NCBI RefSeq assembly: GCF_949987515.2
Contig: NC_082694.2
Span: 71,918,080-71,982,079, forward strand
DNA: 64,000 bases
DNA from: Delphinus delphis
Taxonomy: Eukaryota > Chordata > Mammalia > Artiodactyla > Delphinidae
Reading direction: 5' to 3'
The position numbers and the translations under genes are program-made. Shown here piece by piece: positions 12,491 through 24,977 of the stretch (its first letter is position 1; every line of letters starts with the position of its first letter). The notes under the pieces are model-generated. The model saw only the letters and a program-made list of their open reading frames with translations, was not told the DNA's origin and did not search any database.

Positions 12491-12682
12491 TTTGTCTTTT
12501 TTTTTGCGGTACGCGGGCCTCTCACTGTTGTGGCCTCTCCCGTTGCGGAGCACAGGCTCAGCGGCCATGGCTCACGGGCCCAGCCGCTCAGCGGCATGTG
12601 GGATCTTCCCGGACCAGGGCATAAACCCGTGTCCCCTGCATCGGCAGGGGGACTCTCAACCACTGCGCCACCAGGGAAGCCC
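12491..12682 (-). repeat. CHR-type SINE, short deleted form, antisense
   Basis: Perfect 14-bp duplication aaggttttgacttt at 12477-12490 and 12683-12696. About 15 bp missing from the middle compared with neighbours (gcggagcacaggctcagcgg). Confidence 0.93.
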
Positions 12683-14324
12683 AAGGTTTTGACTTTTGCC
12701 CTCTTGTTTTTTTTTCTATATATTATTACCTGTGACGCTTTTATTACAATTTCATATCTATCTCTAGTCCTCACATCACTCTATCTCAGAACTGCATTTC
12801 TGACAGTCTGATAGACATCTCCCTAGATTTCTGGCTAGAATTCTAAACCTTATTTTCAAAATTGGAATTCACTGTTACATTTCTCCCGTCAACATATGCC
12901 TCCCGTCCCCCCACCTTCCTCCATAGCTCCTAAAACACAAAATCCACTTTTTACACCTGCCCAGTCTTTATTTTGAATATTGGTATTACTAATATTTTAG
13001 TTATTCAGCTTTATGTAATCAATTTCTTATTTTCTGCTTTTACAATTCTGTATGAGGCCATCATCAAGACTTGAATTAATCTATTGGTCTGCTAATTCAC
13101 TTATTTCCTTGAATTTTTCATTTTTTAATGCTCTACTTGGGTACATTCTTTTTGTCTTTACATTGAAGTACAGGTTCTGGATTTCTGACAAATTGTGATC
13201 CGGGCAGGCAGCCTTCCCTGAAAACCAGGGCAGCATAAATTCTTCTCTGTTTTATTATTTTCAACATCTTTTACCTATTTTTACAAGATTTATGGTAGAA
13301 TCGTGTTCAGTATTTGTGGTAGCTGATGAGTATGGTTTAAGAAACTGAAGACTCAAGGAGAAAATCATTTCTGTAAATTGGAAAAATTTTCTGCCTGATT
13401 TTAGAAGGTTAGAGTTTAAGAGAAAAAGTCACTTAGGTGGGGATGACTTAACTTTTCATTGTACTTTTACTTTCTGTAGTATTTGACACTGTTACTCTTA
13501 CACTTCTCTTGGAAGTTATCTCATCCTTGAATCATGTTCCTCTGACCATTCTACGTGTTACATTACTGTTACAAAATAAAGTCCACGTGATTTATGATGT
13601 CTTCCTTCATCTCTGTTAGCAGTTATCATTTTTTGCTTTCAGAGAATTGTGTATTTCTGTTATAGTACTTAGTATAATATGCCGTATATCATTACTGTGA
13701 CTGTTTGTGAACTCAACAGATTGTGTATTGGGTAGTAAGTAGGTTTTACTCTTTTTTTTACCATCTCGCCCCCAACCCCCATGTCTTATGTACCCAGTAG
13801 GTCCTTAACAAATGTTTGTTAAATGAAATTATTCCCTTAGTTTGAGATGCCTTTCCTGCTCGTGGATTGTAATCACTCTGACACATATTGCTAAATGACT
13901 CTGGGTAGGTTGCATAATCTCTCTTAAATATTTTTGTCCTGAAACTGGCAACGCCTTCCCTCAAAGGGTTAGGTTATAATTAACTAGTAAAATGCTTTGA
14001 AGAAGTTAAAGTTGAGCATTATGATCATCCTATTAAAGGTGAACTGTTAGTATCAGGTTTGTAGGTAAAAACTTTCCCAAAGCTTGAAGTTAATTAAATG
14101 GTGTTGAAGTAATTATTTTGTAGTATTTACATTTTGGTTATTTGCTTTATTTAAATCCCTGTATTTCTTTGGAGGGAAGGAATCTTTTGTAATGCTATTT
14201 ATTCTGAGGTCTCTGTCACTGAGCCAAGTCACGACTGAAACCCTTTCATTGTAAGAGTGGTACAGTAGTGTAGTGCAGCAGTTAGGATGATGTGTGTCAT
14301 ATTATACTTGAACTGTTTTATATG

Positions 14325-14490
14325 CCAGAGGTCCTCAGACTTTCGTGTACTAAGAATCATTCAGAGGCCCTCATTTAAAATATCCCACCTCCAGAACTCT
14401 AGTTTAGCAGGTTATGTTTGTTTAATGAGAAGTCAGGTGCTTTATGATTCAGGTAGTATGTGGACAACACTTTGAGAGACACTCCTGAAT
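14325..14490. repeat. hAT-Charlie MITE-like remnant (MER5/MER20 type)
   Basis: The pattern ggtcctcagactttcgtgta ... acactttgagagac matches the remembered structure of short hAT elements, whose ends read as inverted copies of ctcaaa/tttgag. Diverged. Confidence 0.45.
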
Positions 14491-14782
14491 GCAACTGTAA
14501 AAAGCCAGTAGAACATGAGAGAATGAGTAATAAATAAACACAAACTCATTTAAATCAATATTCAAAGAGTTATATAATAACTCACATTATTTAAAAAAAT
14601 GGCTAGACTTCAAATATTTTACTATTTTGTCTTTAATTTAATAAGTACATAGTACTTATTCTCAGAGTGTGTTTGTGAAACTTCAGTACGTACAGATGCT
14701 CCATGAAAAAAGAGCTTGATCAAATAAGCTTGTGAAATGTTATATACTGTCTTCCATACTTAGAGCTATACTGCATGTTAAC

Positions 14783-14902
14783 TTTTTTTTTTTTGGCGGC
14801 ACCTCGCGGCATGTGGGGTCTTAGTTCCCTGACCAGGGATTGAACTCAAGCCCCTTGCATTGGAAGCCTGGAGTCTTAACCACTGGACTGCCAGGGAAAT
14901 CC
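14783..14902 (-). repeat. Small tRNA-Glu SINE, antisense
   Basis: Flanked by ctgcatgttaac at 14771-14782 and ctgcatattaac at 14903-14914 (11 of 12 identical). Confidence 0.9.
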
Positions 14903-15093
14903 CTGCATATTAACATACTAAAGACTATTACAAGTCCTGAAGCAAAAAAACTTGGACCTCATTGTTTCTCAAATTTATTTGTCCATGAGCCTTCCTTTGT
15001 TTCTCCTAATAATTTCTATTAATTTACAGAACAAACTTGGGAAAGTCTTGCCTTTTTTTTTCTTGGTATTGTGGAATTAAAAAGAAGTAGGGT

Positions 15094-15159
15094 ATTTTTT
15101 ATAATTAAAGAACTTAAAATCTTGCTATTTTTTATAATTAAAGAACTTAAAATCTTGCT
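15094..15159. repeat. Perfect 33-bp tandem duplication
   Basis: The unit at 15094-15126, starting attttttataattaaagaa, is repeated base for base at 15127-15159. Confidence 0.97.
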
Positions 15160-15203
15160 TGAATGTCAAGACTTGGATGTGACACTTTAAAGATGGTAAA
15201 TAA

Positions 15204-15411
15204 GGAGCTTCCCTGGTGGCGCAGTGGTTGAGAGTCCGCCTGCCGATGCAGGGGACGCGGGTTCGTGCCCTGGTCCGGGAAGACCCCACATGCCGCGGAG
15301 CGGCTGGGCCCGTGAGCCATGGCCACTGAGCCTGCGCGTCCAGAGCCTGTGCTCCACAACGGGAGAGGCCACAACAGTGAGAGGCCTGCGTACCGCAAAA
15401 AAAAAAAAAAA
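15204..15411 (+). repeat. CHR-type SINE, short deleted form
   Basis: Head ggagcttccctggtggcgca, end ggcctgcgtaccgc, followed by about 15 A. Near consensus. Confidence 0.93.
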
Positions 15412-15924
15412 GTAAATATATAATGCTAAATTGAATATAATGAAGTGCCAAAATGTAGAGTTGCAGCTAGCAGAGGGAAAAAGGTCACTTTAGGTTAGAT
15501 TCTTCAGGTAAGATTTTGAGGAACAGATGGGTCTTGAAGGATGAGTGGTGAGGTTTGATTAGGAGTAATGCTGGCCTGGACTATCTAAATTGGTAAAGTA
15601 GTTTACAGGTATCAGTTTCTTTATTCACAAATATGTCTTAGCTTAGAACATATGACAGTGCTTCCTCAGTGACTTATTTGTTGAATATGTTATATAGTAA
15701 TGCTTTTCGAACTAACGTATATAAGAATTATCTGGGGAATCTTGTCAAAAATGGTTTCTGATTGGATGGGTCATGGGTGGAGCACATTTGAAGTGACAAA
15801 TGTAGAGGCTGATCAAGTCTTGGATCAGTAGTTGAGTAAGATGACCTTTGAGGCACACTTTAAACTTGGTATTTTATAAATATTCTAGGGCGGAGTGTCT
15901 GAGGTAGTAGACAGAGAACAATAT

Positions 15925-16060
15925 TAGGAATGGAAGGACCTAAATTCTAGGGGTTTTTTTTTTCTCAAGTTCTGTCAGTCATTTGTTAGCTATATGACCT
16001 TGGGCTAGAGTTAGTTAACTTATGTCTGAGCTTCTCTATTTACTCTGTTAAGGGTGGGGT
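15925..16060 (+). repeat. MIR-like SINE
   Basis: The core ttagctatatgaccttgggc followed by a sagging copy of the cttaacctctctgtgcctc region is typical of MIR. The borders are not clear. Confidence 0.5.
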
Positions 16061-16117
16061 TGGAGAAGGCAAGGGCCTGAGGAAGTGAAATAATACAATT
16101 TTAAAAAGCCCATTTCT

Positions 16118-16378
16118 GTGACCTCCCTGGTGGTCCAGTGGTTAAGAATCTGCCTTCCAATGCAGGGGACGCAGGTTCGATCCCTGGTCGGGGAGCTAAG
16201 ATCCCACATGCCATGGGGCAACTAAGCCCGTGTGCTGCAACTACCGAGCCCACGTGCTCTGGAGCCCGCACACCACAACTAGAGAGAAGCCCGCATGCCT
16301 CAAACGAAGAGCCCGTGCACCACAACTGAGACCCAACACAGCTAAAAAATAAATAAATAAAGTAAAAAAAAAAAAGAA
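16118..16378 (+). repeat. CHR-type SINE, long form
   Basis: From gacctccctggtggtccagt to an (aaat)n-rich tail. Imperfect catttct repeats lie on both sides. Confidence 0.9.
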
Positions 16379-16889
16379 ACATCCATTTCTTAAGTACATT
16401 AAGCATGTTTACTGTTAAATACTATTACATGATTGAATTGCATCTTAAATGGTTTTTCCCACCTCTACGTGGGATGGTTTGGAAGTAGCTAACCAGTTTT
16501 TCTGGGGAACTTAAACTAATAAGCGGAGGTGTATGTTACACAACTAACATGTTTATTATCCTTACTTATAGACAGTTTGATGTTTGAATTTCTAATTGTT
16601 TTTTCCTTTGTGCCGTTTAGTACGAAACGTGGTCTTGTGGCTTTAAAACTAGTTCATGGTAAATTGTATTACAGCACAAAATAAAAAATTGGTCTTTTTG
16701 TGAAAAACATTTTAGTAAGTGGATATTAATTCTATAGGTTATACTTGGATACCTTTAAACGTATATTGCAAGTATTTCTCATGTTTGCGAGTGGCTACAT
16801 TTTGACTGTGTAATGTAGTTGTGTTGCTTTGGGAACATATGATACAGAAATGACATTTATGAAATGGATAGCTTTTATATTTTTTCTTT

Positions 16890-17209
16890 TTTTAAAATAA
16901 ATTTATTTATTTTTGGCTGCATTGGGTCTTCGTTGCTGCACGTGGGCTTTCTCTAGTTGCGGCGAGAGGGGGCTGCTCTTTGTTGTGGTGCGCAGGCTTC
17001 TTGTTGCGATGGCTTCTCTTGTTGTGCAGTCCGGGCTCTAGGCACGTGGGCTCAGTTGTGGCTCGTGGGCTCTAGAGCGCAGGCTCAGTAGTTGTGGCAT
17101 ACGGGCTTAGTTGCTCCGCAGCATGTGGGATCTTCCCGGACCAGGGCTCGAACCTGTGTCCCTTGCATTGGCAGGCGGATTCTTAACCACTGCGCCACCA
17201 GGGAAGTCC
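16890..17209 (-). repeat. CHR-type SINE, long form, antisense
   Basis: ggctgcattgggtcttcgtt to caccagggaagtccc, with matching tatattttttctt/atatatttttctt flanks. Confidence 0.92.
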
Positions 17210-18024
17210 CTATATATTTTTCTTAAAAGAAATTTGTAGCATAAAGGGAAATAACTCAAAAATGTTTAAATGGTAGTATATTGAAAATGATCATACATGC
17301 TTTTGAAATACTGATTGATAATCTTAAGTGATAAAGTATTAGCATATGAATTAAATCTTCTCTAAAGAAAAGGGAACCCTTTTCCTCCACTCTCTTCCCC
17401 ACCTATCCAGCATCCAAGGAATTGGGTGGCGAAGAGGAAAGCTTCTCCTCAGAGACAGTGACTCCCCTAGTTTGAAGACATGAAGCTAGGGAGGGATTAG
17501 CGGAAGCGTGTTGGATGGAGGTCTCGGGTTGAGAGATTGGTTACATTAAACAAATTAATTAATTGAAAGAGCAAATGAATAAATGTATTTGAAGATAATG
17601 GAAGCCGTGTTTCTCATTGGAAAGGACTTACAAACAAACATAAAAAGGGCAAGTCTAGAAAGAAACTTAAGGTATGGAATTAGTTGAATGCATTGGTGTA
17701 CACACATTTTTTCAATTATTATTTATGCACAGATAAAGAAATAGGTATAGATGTCTATATTTCTATGTATCAATATAAATTAATATATTTCCTAGCTTTC
17801 TCTGCTGAGAGGACTCAATAGCAGTAACATTGAGCACACCTAGTGCCCAGATCTTGATTTCTGAATACTATCCTTGACTGAAAGGAACCTGAGCTTAATT
17901 TCTAGGGTCAGGAAGGGAGAGTACTAGATGAGCCTACAGATTTCTTTTGTGCCAGAAAGTAAGGAAGTACTCAAAATGATGGGGACATGTCAAAAGAATA
18001 TTGGAACCACTTTGAGAGGGCTCC

Positions 18025-19210
18025 TGATGGCCAAATCTTGTATAATTTGAGCAAAGAAATAGAGTAATGGATTAAAACCCACAGAATAAAGTAAGAATCC
18101 ATGAATCCATACTGATACAAATAAATGAGTGACTGAATTGAGTAAGGAGGGTTGGGGAGGGAAAATTCTTTTATTTATTTTTTGGTTGCGTCGGGTCTTA
18201 GTTGTGGCACTCAGGATCTTTTGTTGCGGTGTGCAGGCTTCTCTCTAGTTGTGGCACACGGGCTCATTAGTTGTGGTGCGTGGGCTTCAGAGTGCGAGGA
18301 CTTAGTTGCCCCGTGGCCTGTGGGATCCTAGTTCCCTGACCAGGGATTGAACCGGTGTCCCCTGCATTGCAAGACAGATTCTTAACCACTGGACCACCAG
18401 GGAAATCCCAAGAAAATCCTTTAAAGTAGGATGCCAACTAAAACATATAGGAGTGATACGATTAGATAATTACCACCATGATGGTATTGGATAAAGGCAA
18501 GAGTAGTCAATGAATGCTGTGGCTAGTGGGTGGAGGTTTGTTGAGGAACAGGATATTGGTGAATTATCAGAATGATTTCACATAAACTAATCAAATACAA
18601 AGGGAAAAATAGTGACTTTACGGTGGAGAAACCTGGCAGACACCAACTTGACTAGGTGATCAAGGTTATACCTAATGATGGGTAGGTATAGTATGCATAA
18701 TATCATGTCTGTATATTCTTTCTATGAATGTTATGGCCTGACTTGGGTTATGAGGAACATCAGGTAGATGCCCACATCACAAAGGGGATGAGGAGCCAAG
18801 CAGGAACCACCTTTGACTGACCCAGACTGATAGTCATCCTGGAAAATAAAAAGCCTATATTCTTTACAGTCAAGGGCATGAAAATGGGGAAAGACTAAAG
18901 GATTGTTCCAGATAGAAGGAGACCGAGGAGATCTGATAAGTACATACAGTATATGTTCCTGGTTAGGATCCTGAACCAGAAAGGAAAGAGAGACCTTTTT
19001 GGGACATTTGATAAAATTTGAATGTGTCTGTGGACTGGCTCTGTGTTATATCAATGATGATTTCCTAATTGGGAGGGTTGAATGATGCTAATATAGCAGA
19101 GTGTTCTAATTTTGGGAGTTACACACTGGAGTATTTAGGAGAGGAATGATGAATCATGTCATAAAAAGTTGTATCTACACATTCTGTAGGCTTGAAACTA
19201 TTTTAAAATA
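18025..19210 (+). repeat. Old retroposon 3' region (HAL1/L1-like), + strand
   Basis: Recognised from remembered phrases (aacctggcagacaccaactt, aggtgatcaaggttat, and a 3' end of ttgaaactattttaaaataa). It is interrupted by the SINE at 18170-18409. The family assignment is tentative. Confidence 0.4.
18170..18409 (-). repeat. CHR-type SINE, antisense
   Basis: ggttgcgtcgggtcttagtt to caccagggaaatccc. Shorter than most long forms. The flanks share a gaaaat(t/c)ctt motif. Confidence 0.9.
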
Positions 19211-19421
19211 AAAACAAACTAAACATACTTTTCTGAGGATAAATTTATCTTTCTAACTTTTTTGTTTCTGTATTTATAGATTATTACATTTTGCTACACT
19301 TGTAGAGAGATTCCTTCAGTAAATGTTTATTGGTTGAATAAGCACTGTACTTTATCCAAGAATTTAAGAATTCTGTGAATTTTAATAGGATAATAAATAC
19401 ATTTTAAACTTTGTCTTTCAG

Positions 19422-19573
19422 AAAGCTGAAGTCGATGGTAGTTTAAGTGATAGCCATGTGTCTCCTCCAGCCAAACGCACTTTGAAACAACCTGATTCTG
19501 TTTGCAAAGACAAATCAAAATCACGAAGTACTGGTCAGCGAGAGGAATGGAACATATCAACTGGACAGGCCAG
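19422..19573 (+). CDS. ATAD2B: ATAD2B exon 2 (w1-w50)
   Basis: The acceptor is ttgtctttcag and the donor is cag/gtgaga. It is 152 nt, enters in phase 0 and leaves two bases of an arginine codon. It begins KAEVDGSLSDSHVSPPAKRT and continues through a lysine- and serine-rich stretch to EEWNISTGQA. No folded domain is visible: serine, proline and basic residues dominate, as expected for the flexible N-terminus of this chromatin ATPase. From memory the human protein begins this exon KVEV, so the second residue may differ here. The preceding exon is not in the window, so the reading phase at this border is inferred from the following thirteen exons. Confidence 0.95.
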
Positions 19574-20210
19574 GTGAGAATGGAGAACTCCTCCATTGTT
19601 TTTTCATGAATTATTTGACATGATTCAGGGCTGATAATTGCTAATTTTCTTAAATTGTAAAGCTACCTGGCTAGAAATACTTATAAATTGTATTAAGCTT
19701 ATTTTATAATTTCTGTATGTAATTTTATTTTCTCTAAATATGCCAAAAATATATGTAGTATGTAATAGAAACTAATATTACTAAAACAATAAGAATTTTG
19801 ATAGGTCTTGAATGTGCAGACGTGTTTATAGTCCTGAAAATTTAAGTAAAAACATATGGTTAAAATTATATTTTTTACTTGAAAATAAGATAAAATCTCC
19901 CCTTCCTAAAATTAAGTATTCCACTTGAATTGGTATACTAAAATGTAATAAAATCTAAATTAATTTTTAAAGAAATCTTTTCATCTATCTGGTTGTTTTC
20001 AACTTAAATTTGCTTTGTGTCTGTTTTGATATGTATTAGAAAACAATTTTACTCACTTAACCAAAGTAAGTGGTACTAATTTAATGTAGATAGGATAGGT
20101 GTATGCACACTCAGAAAAGATTTAAATTTTGAGCTTAGAGTCTTTAGCTTCTCTTTTTTCCAGTGTTTGATGTAGAAGTGCTGATGATGTGCCAACTGCA
20201 AACCAGAAGT

Positions 20211-20228
20211 AAAAGGGAATTCCCTTTT
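20211..20228. other. Perfect 18-bp palindrome
   Basis: aaaagggaattccctttt equals its own reverse complement. No flanking duplication or known element is associated with it. Confidence 0.95.
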
Positions 20229-21057
20229 GACAATATTTTGATTTTATGTGTGTAGGTAAATTCGGGATACTCTTAGGCTTTAATGAAAATAATCTTTGCA
20301 GTTATATAGATTTTGACAGGCATTGTACATTTACTAGTCTCTAAAGAGTCTTTACCTATTTTAATATGTATTTAAAAATTTAAATTTTGCATTGTCTGGG
20401 AGTTAAGTAGATTATGTGAATCATAGTCTATTGATTTTTTTTTTTTAACTTTACCATACTCCTTCATCTGTGAGATGAAACAGATCCAGATAACTATAAT
20501 GATGTTACTTAAAATAAGTACAGCCCTTTAATTACACTTCTACACTTGATCTATCTGTTGTAATCTGTATCCTGTATTTATTAAATGAGTGAATCAAGCT
20601 TCTTTTTCTAGTAAATGCTCTAAAAAGTGTTCTTGTAGTGTTAAAAGTTTGACCTTTAATTGTAAGATAATTTTAACAGTTTAATTCAGGTGTAAGTCTC
20701 TGATACCGTAGATTTCCCACATCTTATCCACTCAAATCTTTTATGTAAATTAATCTTGATCATGTCTTTCATGTAAAAAGGCTTAAAATTCTTTTGAGGG
20801 GAGAGAGTTTTGCTTCCATTTAGGTACCTTAGAGTTTGATATTCCTTTAAAAAATACTAAGTACATTTTGAATAAAAAGCTTAAGAAATAATGAATACTA
20901 ATAAAATTTACTGGTTTGTTTTTTTTTTGGCAGGAGAATAATGTTTAGCAGGTCACACAATTTTAAAAGTTTTTTGAGTTAAACTTTCATCAAGGGATGT
21001 GATTAAGTGCTACACTGTTAGAATTAGACTCTTAGTGTTTCAGATGACCTGAAAAGA

Positions 21058-21084
21058 AATCTGATAGGTTTGACCTATCAGATT
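21058..21084. other. Perfect 12-bp hairpin
   Basis: The arm aatctgataggt (21058-21069) pairs fully with acctatcagatt (21073-21084) across a 3-nt loop, ttg. Confidence 0.95.
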
Positions 21085-21404
21085 CAACATAATTGAATTT
21101 TAGGGAAACTTGTAGTTAAAGATATTTTAGATTTTGAGATAGTATAAATACAAAAATCAGGATTTGTTTGAAGGGTTGTATTAATTTTTATGTCATGAAC
21201 CTGAGAATCCTAATTCCTTTGTTTTGGTACTCTAAAGTCTTAAGAGCATCTAAGGTAAAATGACTTTCACAAAAGTTCTTTCACAAAAATAATTTGTTAA
21301 AATACAGTTCATTGGAGGAAAATTGAATATAGATAAAAATTAGTATTACCTATGAAAAATAATGAATCCTAAAGAACTTTGTTAACAACCACTGTATTCT
21401 TTTT

Positions 21405-21760
21405 TTTAAAACAAGTTATTTATTTAGTTAGTTTATTTATTTATTTACGACGTTGAGTCTTCGTTGCTGCGTGCGGGGCTTTCTCTAGTTGCAGTGAGCG
21501 GGGCCTACTCTTCATTGCGGTGCACGGGCTTCTCATTGCGGTGGCTTCTCTTGTTGTGGAGCACAGGCTCTAGGCACATGGGCTTCACTAGTTGTGGCAC
21601 ACGGGCTAAGTAGTTGTGGCTTGCAGACTCTAGAGTGCAGGCTCAGTAGTTGTGGCGCACGGGCTTAGTTGCTCCGTGGCATGTGGGATCTTCCTGGACC
21701 TGGCCTCAAACCCGTGTCCCCTGCATTGGATTCTTAATCACTGCACCACCACGGGAGCCC
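21405..21760 (-). repeat. CHR-type SINE, long form, antisense
   Basis: Flanked by aacaaccactgtattctt at 21384-21401 and aacaaccactaaattctt at 21761-21778 (16 of 18 identical). Confidence 0.92.
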
Positions 21761-21819
21761 AACAACCACTAAATTCTTTAAAGAAACTACTGTTGATTGG
21801 TGAAATAACTTATTTATTT

Positions 21820-22170
21820 ATGTTTTTTTTAAAAAAATTATTTATTTTTGGCTGCGTTTGGTCTTCGTTGCTGCGTGTGGGCTTTGTCTAGTTGCGGCAA
21901 CCGGGGGCTGCTCTTCGTTGCAGTGTGTGGGCTTCTCATTGTAGTGGATTCTCTTGTTGTGGAGCATGGGCTCTAGGCGCGTGGGCTCAGTAGTTGTGGC
22001 ATGCAAGCTCAGTAGTTGTGGCTTGTGGGCTCTGGAGTGCGGTCTCAGTAGTTGTGGTGCACGGGCTTAGTTGCTTCACGGCATGTGGGTTCTTCCTGGA
22101 CCAGGGCTTGAACCCGTGTCCCTTGCATCGGCAGGCGGATTCTTAACCACTGTGCTGCCAGGGAAGTCCC
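21820..22170 (-). repeat. CHR-type SINE, long form, antisense
   Basis: ggctgcgtttggtcttcgtt to tgccagggaagtccc. It lies about 60 bp from the previous SINE, in the same orientation. Confidence 0.92.
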
Positions 22171-22433
22171 AAAAATTTTGTTTTGTGGTCAGATGATGAG
22201 GGAGTAGTGAGGTGAGGCAGAAATGTAATCACCACTGCTGAGGCTCATTAGAATGAAGGCTGGTAGTGGTTAAAGTCTTTTCAAATGATTGATTTTGCTG
22301 AATTAAGGTTTAAAATTCTCATAAATCATTGAATGCCTTGGGTTTATGTGGGAAAGGGAGAATAAGTAATGATTTTTGAGTCTGATATTGCATTTGCAGT
22401 GTGCTTCACATAATTAAAGGTGTAGAAACTTTT

Positions 22434-22640
22434 TTTTTTTTTTTTTTTGCGGTACGTGGGCCTTTTACTGTTGTGGCCTCTCCCGTTGCAGAGCACAGGC
22501 TCCGGACGCGCAGACTTAGTGGCCATGGCTCACGGGCCTAGCTGCTCCGTGGCATGTGGGATCTTCCTGGACTGGGGCACGAACCCGTGTCCCCTGTATC
22601 GGCAGGCGGACTCTCAACCACTGCACCCCCAGGGAAGCCC
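22434..22640 (-). repeat. CHR-type SINE, short deleted form, antisense
   Basis: Perfect 11-bp duplication tagaaactttt at 22423-22433 and 22641-22651. Confidence 0.93.
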
Positions 22641-22744
22641 TAGAAACTTTTAATGTAATAATTATCTAATGCAGAGTGATACTGTCTCCATTTAAAAAAT
22701 TTAGGATACAGACATATAGTGAAATATCCCGCACCCACACCCCC

Positions 22745-24063
22745 TCCCCCCCCCTTGTTTTAACATCTTATTGGAGTATAATTGCTTTACAGTGGTGTGT
22801 TACTTTCTGCTTTATAACAAAGTGAATCAGCTATACATATACATATATCCCCATGTCTCCTCCCTCTTGCATCTCCCTCCCTCCCACCCTCTCTATCCCA
22901 CCCCTCTAGGTGGTCACAGAGCACCAAGCTGATCTCTCTGTGCGCTATGCGGCTGCTTCCCACTAGCTATCGATTTTACATTTGGTAGTGTATATATGTC
23001 CATGCCACTCTCTGTTTGTCCCAGCTTCCCCTTCCCCTTCCCCCTGTCCTCAAGTCTCTTCTCTTAGTAGGTCTGCGCTTTTATTTCCGTCCTGTCCCTA
23101 GGTTCTTCATGACCTTTTTTTTTTTTAGATTCCATATATATGTGTTAGCATATGGTATTTTTTTTTCTCTTTCTGACTTAACTTCACTCTGTATGGCAGT
23201 CTCTAGGTCCATCCACCTCACTACAAATAACTCAGTTTCATTTCTTTTTATAGCTGAGTAATATTCCATTGTATGTATGTGCCACATCTTCTTTGTCCAT
23301 TCATCTGTTGTTGGACACTTAGGTTGCTTCCATGTCCTGGCTACTGTAAATAGAGCTGCAATGAACATTGTGGTACATGGCTCTTTATGAATTATGGTTT
23401 TCTCAGGGTATGCCCAGTAGTGGGATTGCTGGGTCATATGGTAGTTCTATTTTTAGTTTTTTAAGGAACTTCCATACTGTTCTCCATAGTGGCTGTATCA
23501 TTTACATGCAAGAGAATTCCCTTTTCTCCACACCCTCTCCAGCATTTATTGTTTGTAGATTTTTAGTTGATGGCCATTCTGACTGGTGTGAGGTGATACC
23601 TCATTGTAGTTTTGATTTGCATTTCTCTAATGATTAATGATGTTGAGCATTCTTTCACGTGTTTGTTGGCAAACTGTATACCTTCTTTGGAGAAATGTCT
23701 GTTTAGGTCTTCTGCCCATTTTTGGATTGGGTTGTTTGTTTTTTTTGATATTGAGTTGCATGAGCTGCTTGTATATTTTGGACAAGATTAATCCTTTGTC
23801 TGTTGATTTGTTTGCAAATATTTTCTCCCATTCTGAGGGTTGTCTTTTCGTCTTGTTTCCTTTGCTGTGCAAAAGTTTTGAAGTTTCATTAGGTCTCATT
23901 TGTTTATTAATTTGTTTTTATTTCCATTTCTCTAGGAGGTGGGTCAAAAAGGATCTTGCTGTGATTTATGTCACAGAGTGTTCTGCCTGTATTTTCTTCT
24001 AAGAGTTTTATAGTGTCTGGCCTTACATTTAGGCCTTTAATCCATTTTGAGTTTATTTTTGTC
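22745..24063 (-). repeat. L1 3' half, antisense, with readable ORF2 C-terminus
   Basis: This is the best-preserved LINE in the window. 22745-23080 is the 3' untranslated region (ttggagtataattgctttac, then gtgaatcagctatacatata). From about 23081 upward the minus strand encodes the L1 ORF2 C-terminus, including TTDEWTKKMWHIHTMEYYSA and AIQSEVKSEREKK. The element stops abruptly at ggcctttaatccattttgag/tttatttttgt, so it is 5'-truncated and cannot be autonomous. Confidence 0.9.
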
Positions 24064-24444
24064 GCAGCCTCTTTTAAAAATAAAAGAGACTTCATAATCA
24101 TAAAGGATTTATTAGAGGATTAATTTAAGCAGTGAACCCACCTGGTTACATTTTAAGTGATTAATTTTTGGCAACCTTGATTTAAGAGACTTTTTAGGTA
24201 CCTTTATTATTGTATAGGCAGACCAACCCTTAAAATCCCAATATTCTCTATTTTCATACCCAAGTATTTCATATTCTATCTCCTCCTTTTTCTCCTTTTT
24301 ATAAAGAGAAATGATAATTGTAAAATGATGACAATAAACTATAATTGGTAATTGGATTGATTGAAGAACAAGTTTTTTTCTCCCCCCACCTTAAAATAGA
24401 TCTTTCATTAGCAATGAAATAAAAGCCAATTAAGCACTGTCTTC

Positions 24445-24597
24445 TTTTTTTTATTTTTTTTTGCGGTACGCGAGCCTCTCACTCTTGTGGCCTCTCCCGT
24501 TGTGGAGCACAGGCTCCGGACGCGCAGGCTCAGTGGCCATGGCTCACGGGCCCAGCCGCTCTGCGGCATGTGGGATCTTCGCGGACCGGGCACGAAC
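24445..24597 (-). repeat. CHR-type SINE, short form, lacking its head
   Basis: T tail and body are intact to cggaccgggcacgaact, where sequence similarity ends. About 55 bp of the tRNA-like head (including ccagggaagccc) is absent. Confidence 0.88.
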
Positions 24598-24977
24598 TCT
24601 TTTGAATAATTTAAGTGTGTAAAATTCCAACCATTTAGTCTTACATACAGCTAAAATTCATATGGAGCCAAGACTTGTGAATTAAGTGATTAAACTGAGT
24701 TAATGTTATATTGGGTCCAAAGCCAAACTATATTTATTATTTTTCTATGTGGTTTTAAGTGGATTTTAAGAGTGATTCTAGGGAATTCCACATGTATAAT
24801 CTTCTAAGGAATGACCTGTTAACACATCAATTCTATTACTTTAGAGTCAAACTCATATACCAGGAGGATTGCGTATTTGTATATAAAGGTGCTAAAAATG
24901 AAATACTTTCTAAGAGGTAGTATATTAGAACAAGATGGTTATGTTGTTTTTATGGGGAAAGGAGGGATGGAGTTTAT

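Larger units (their letters stand above)
1..19421 (+). other. ATAD2B: Intron 1 of ATAD2B (3' part)
   Basis: At least 19.4 kb of non-coding sequence before exon 2. It holds 19 CHR-type SINEs, a fragmented antisense L1 at about 4.65-8.62 kb, and older repeat remnants. I recognise nothing in 1-1790, 2350-3220, 3755-4640, 9145-9560, 12700-14320, 16380-16885 and 17215-18020. These look like ordinary AT-rich intron with short chance reading frames. No exon-like block with matched splice sites and protein similarity was found on either strand. Confidence 0.85.

Noticed and set aside
23081..23437. A 118-codon minus-strand frame containing a real protein signature.
   Set aside because: It is the L1 ORF2 C-terminus in a 5'-truncated element, not a host gene. 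Kept as a repeat.
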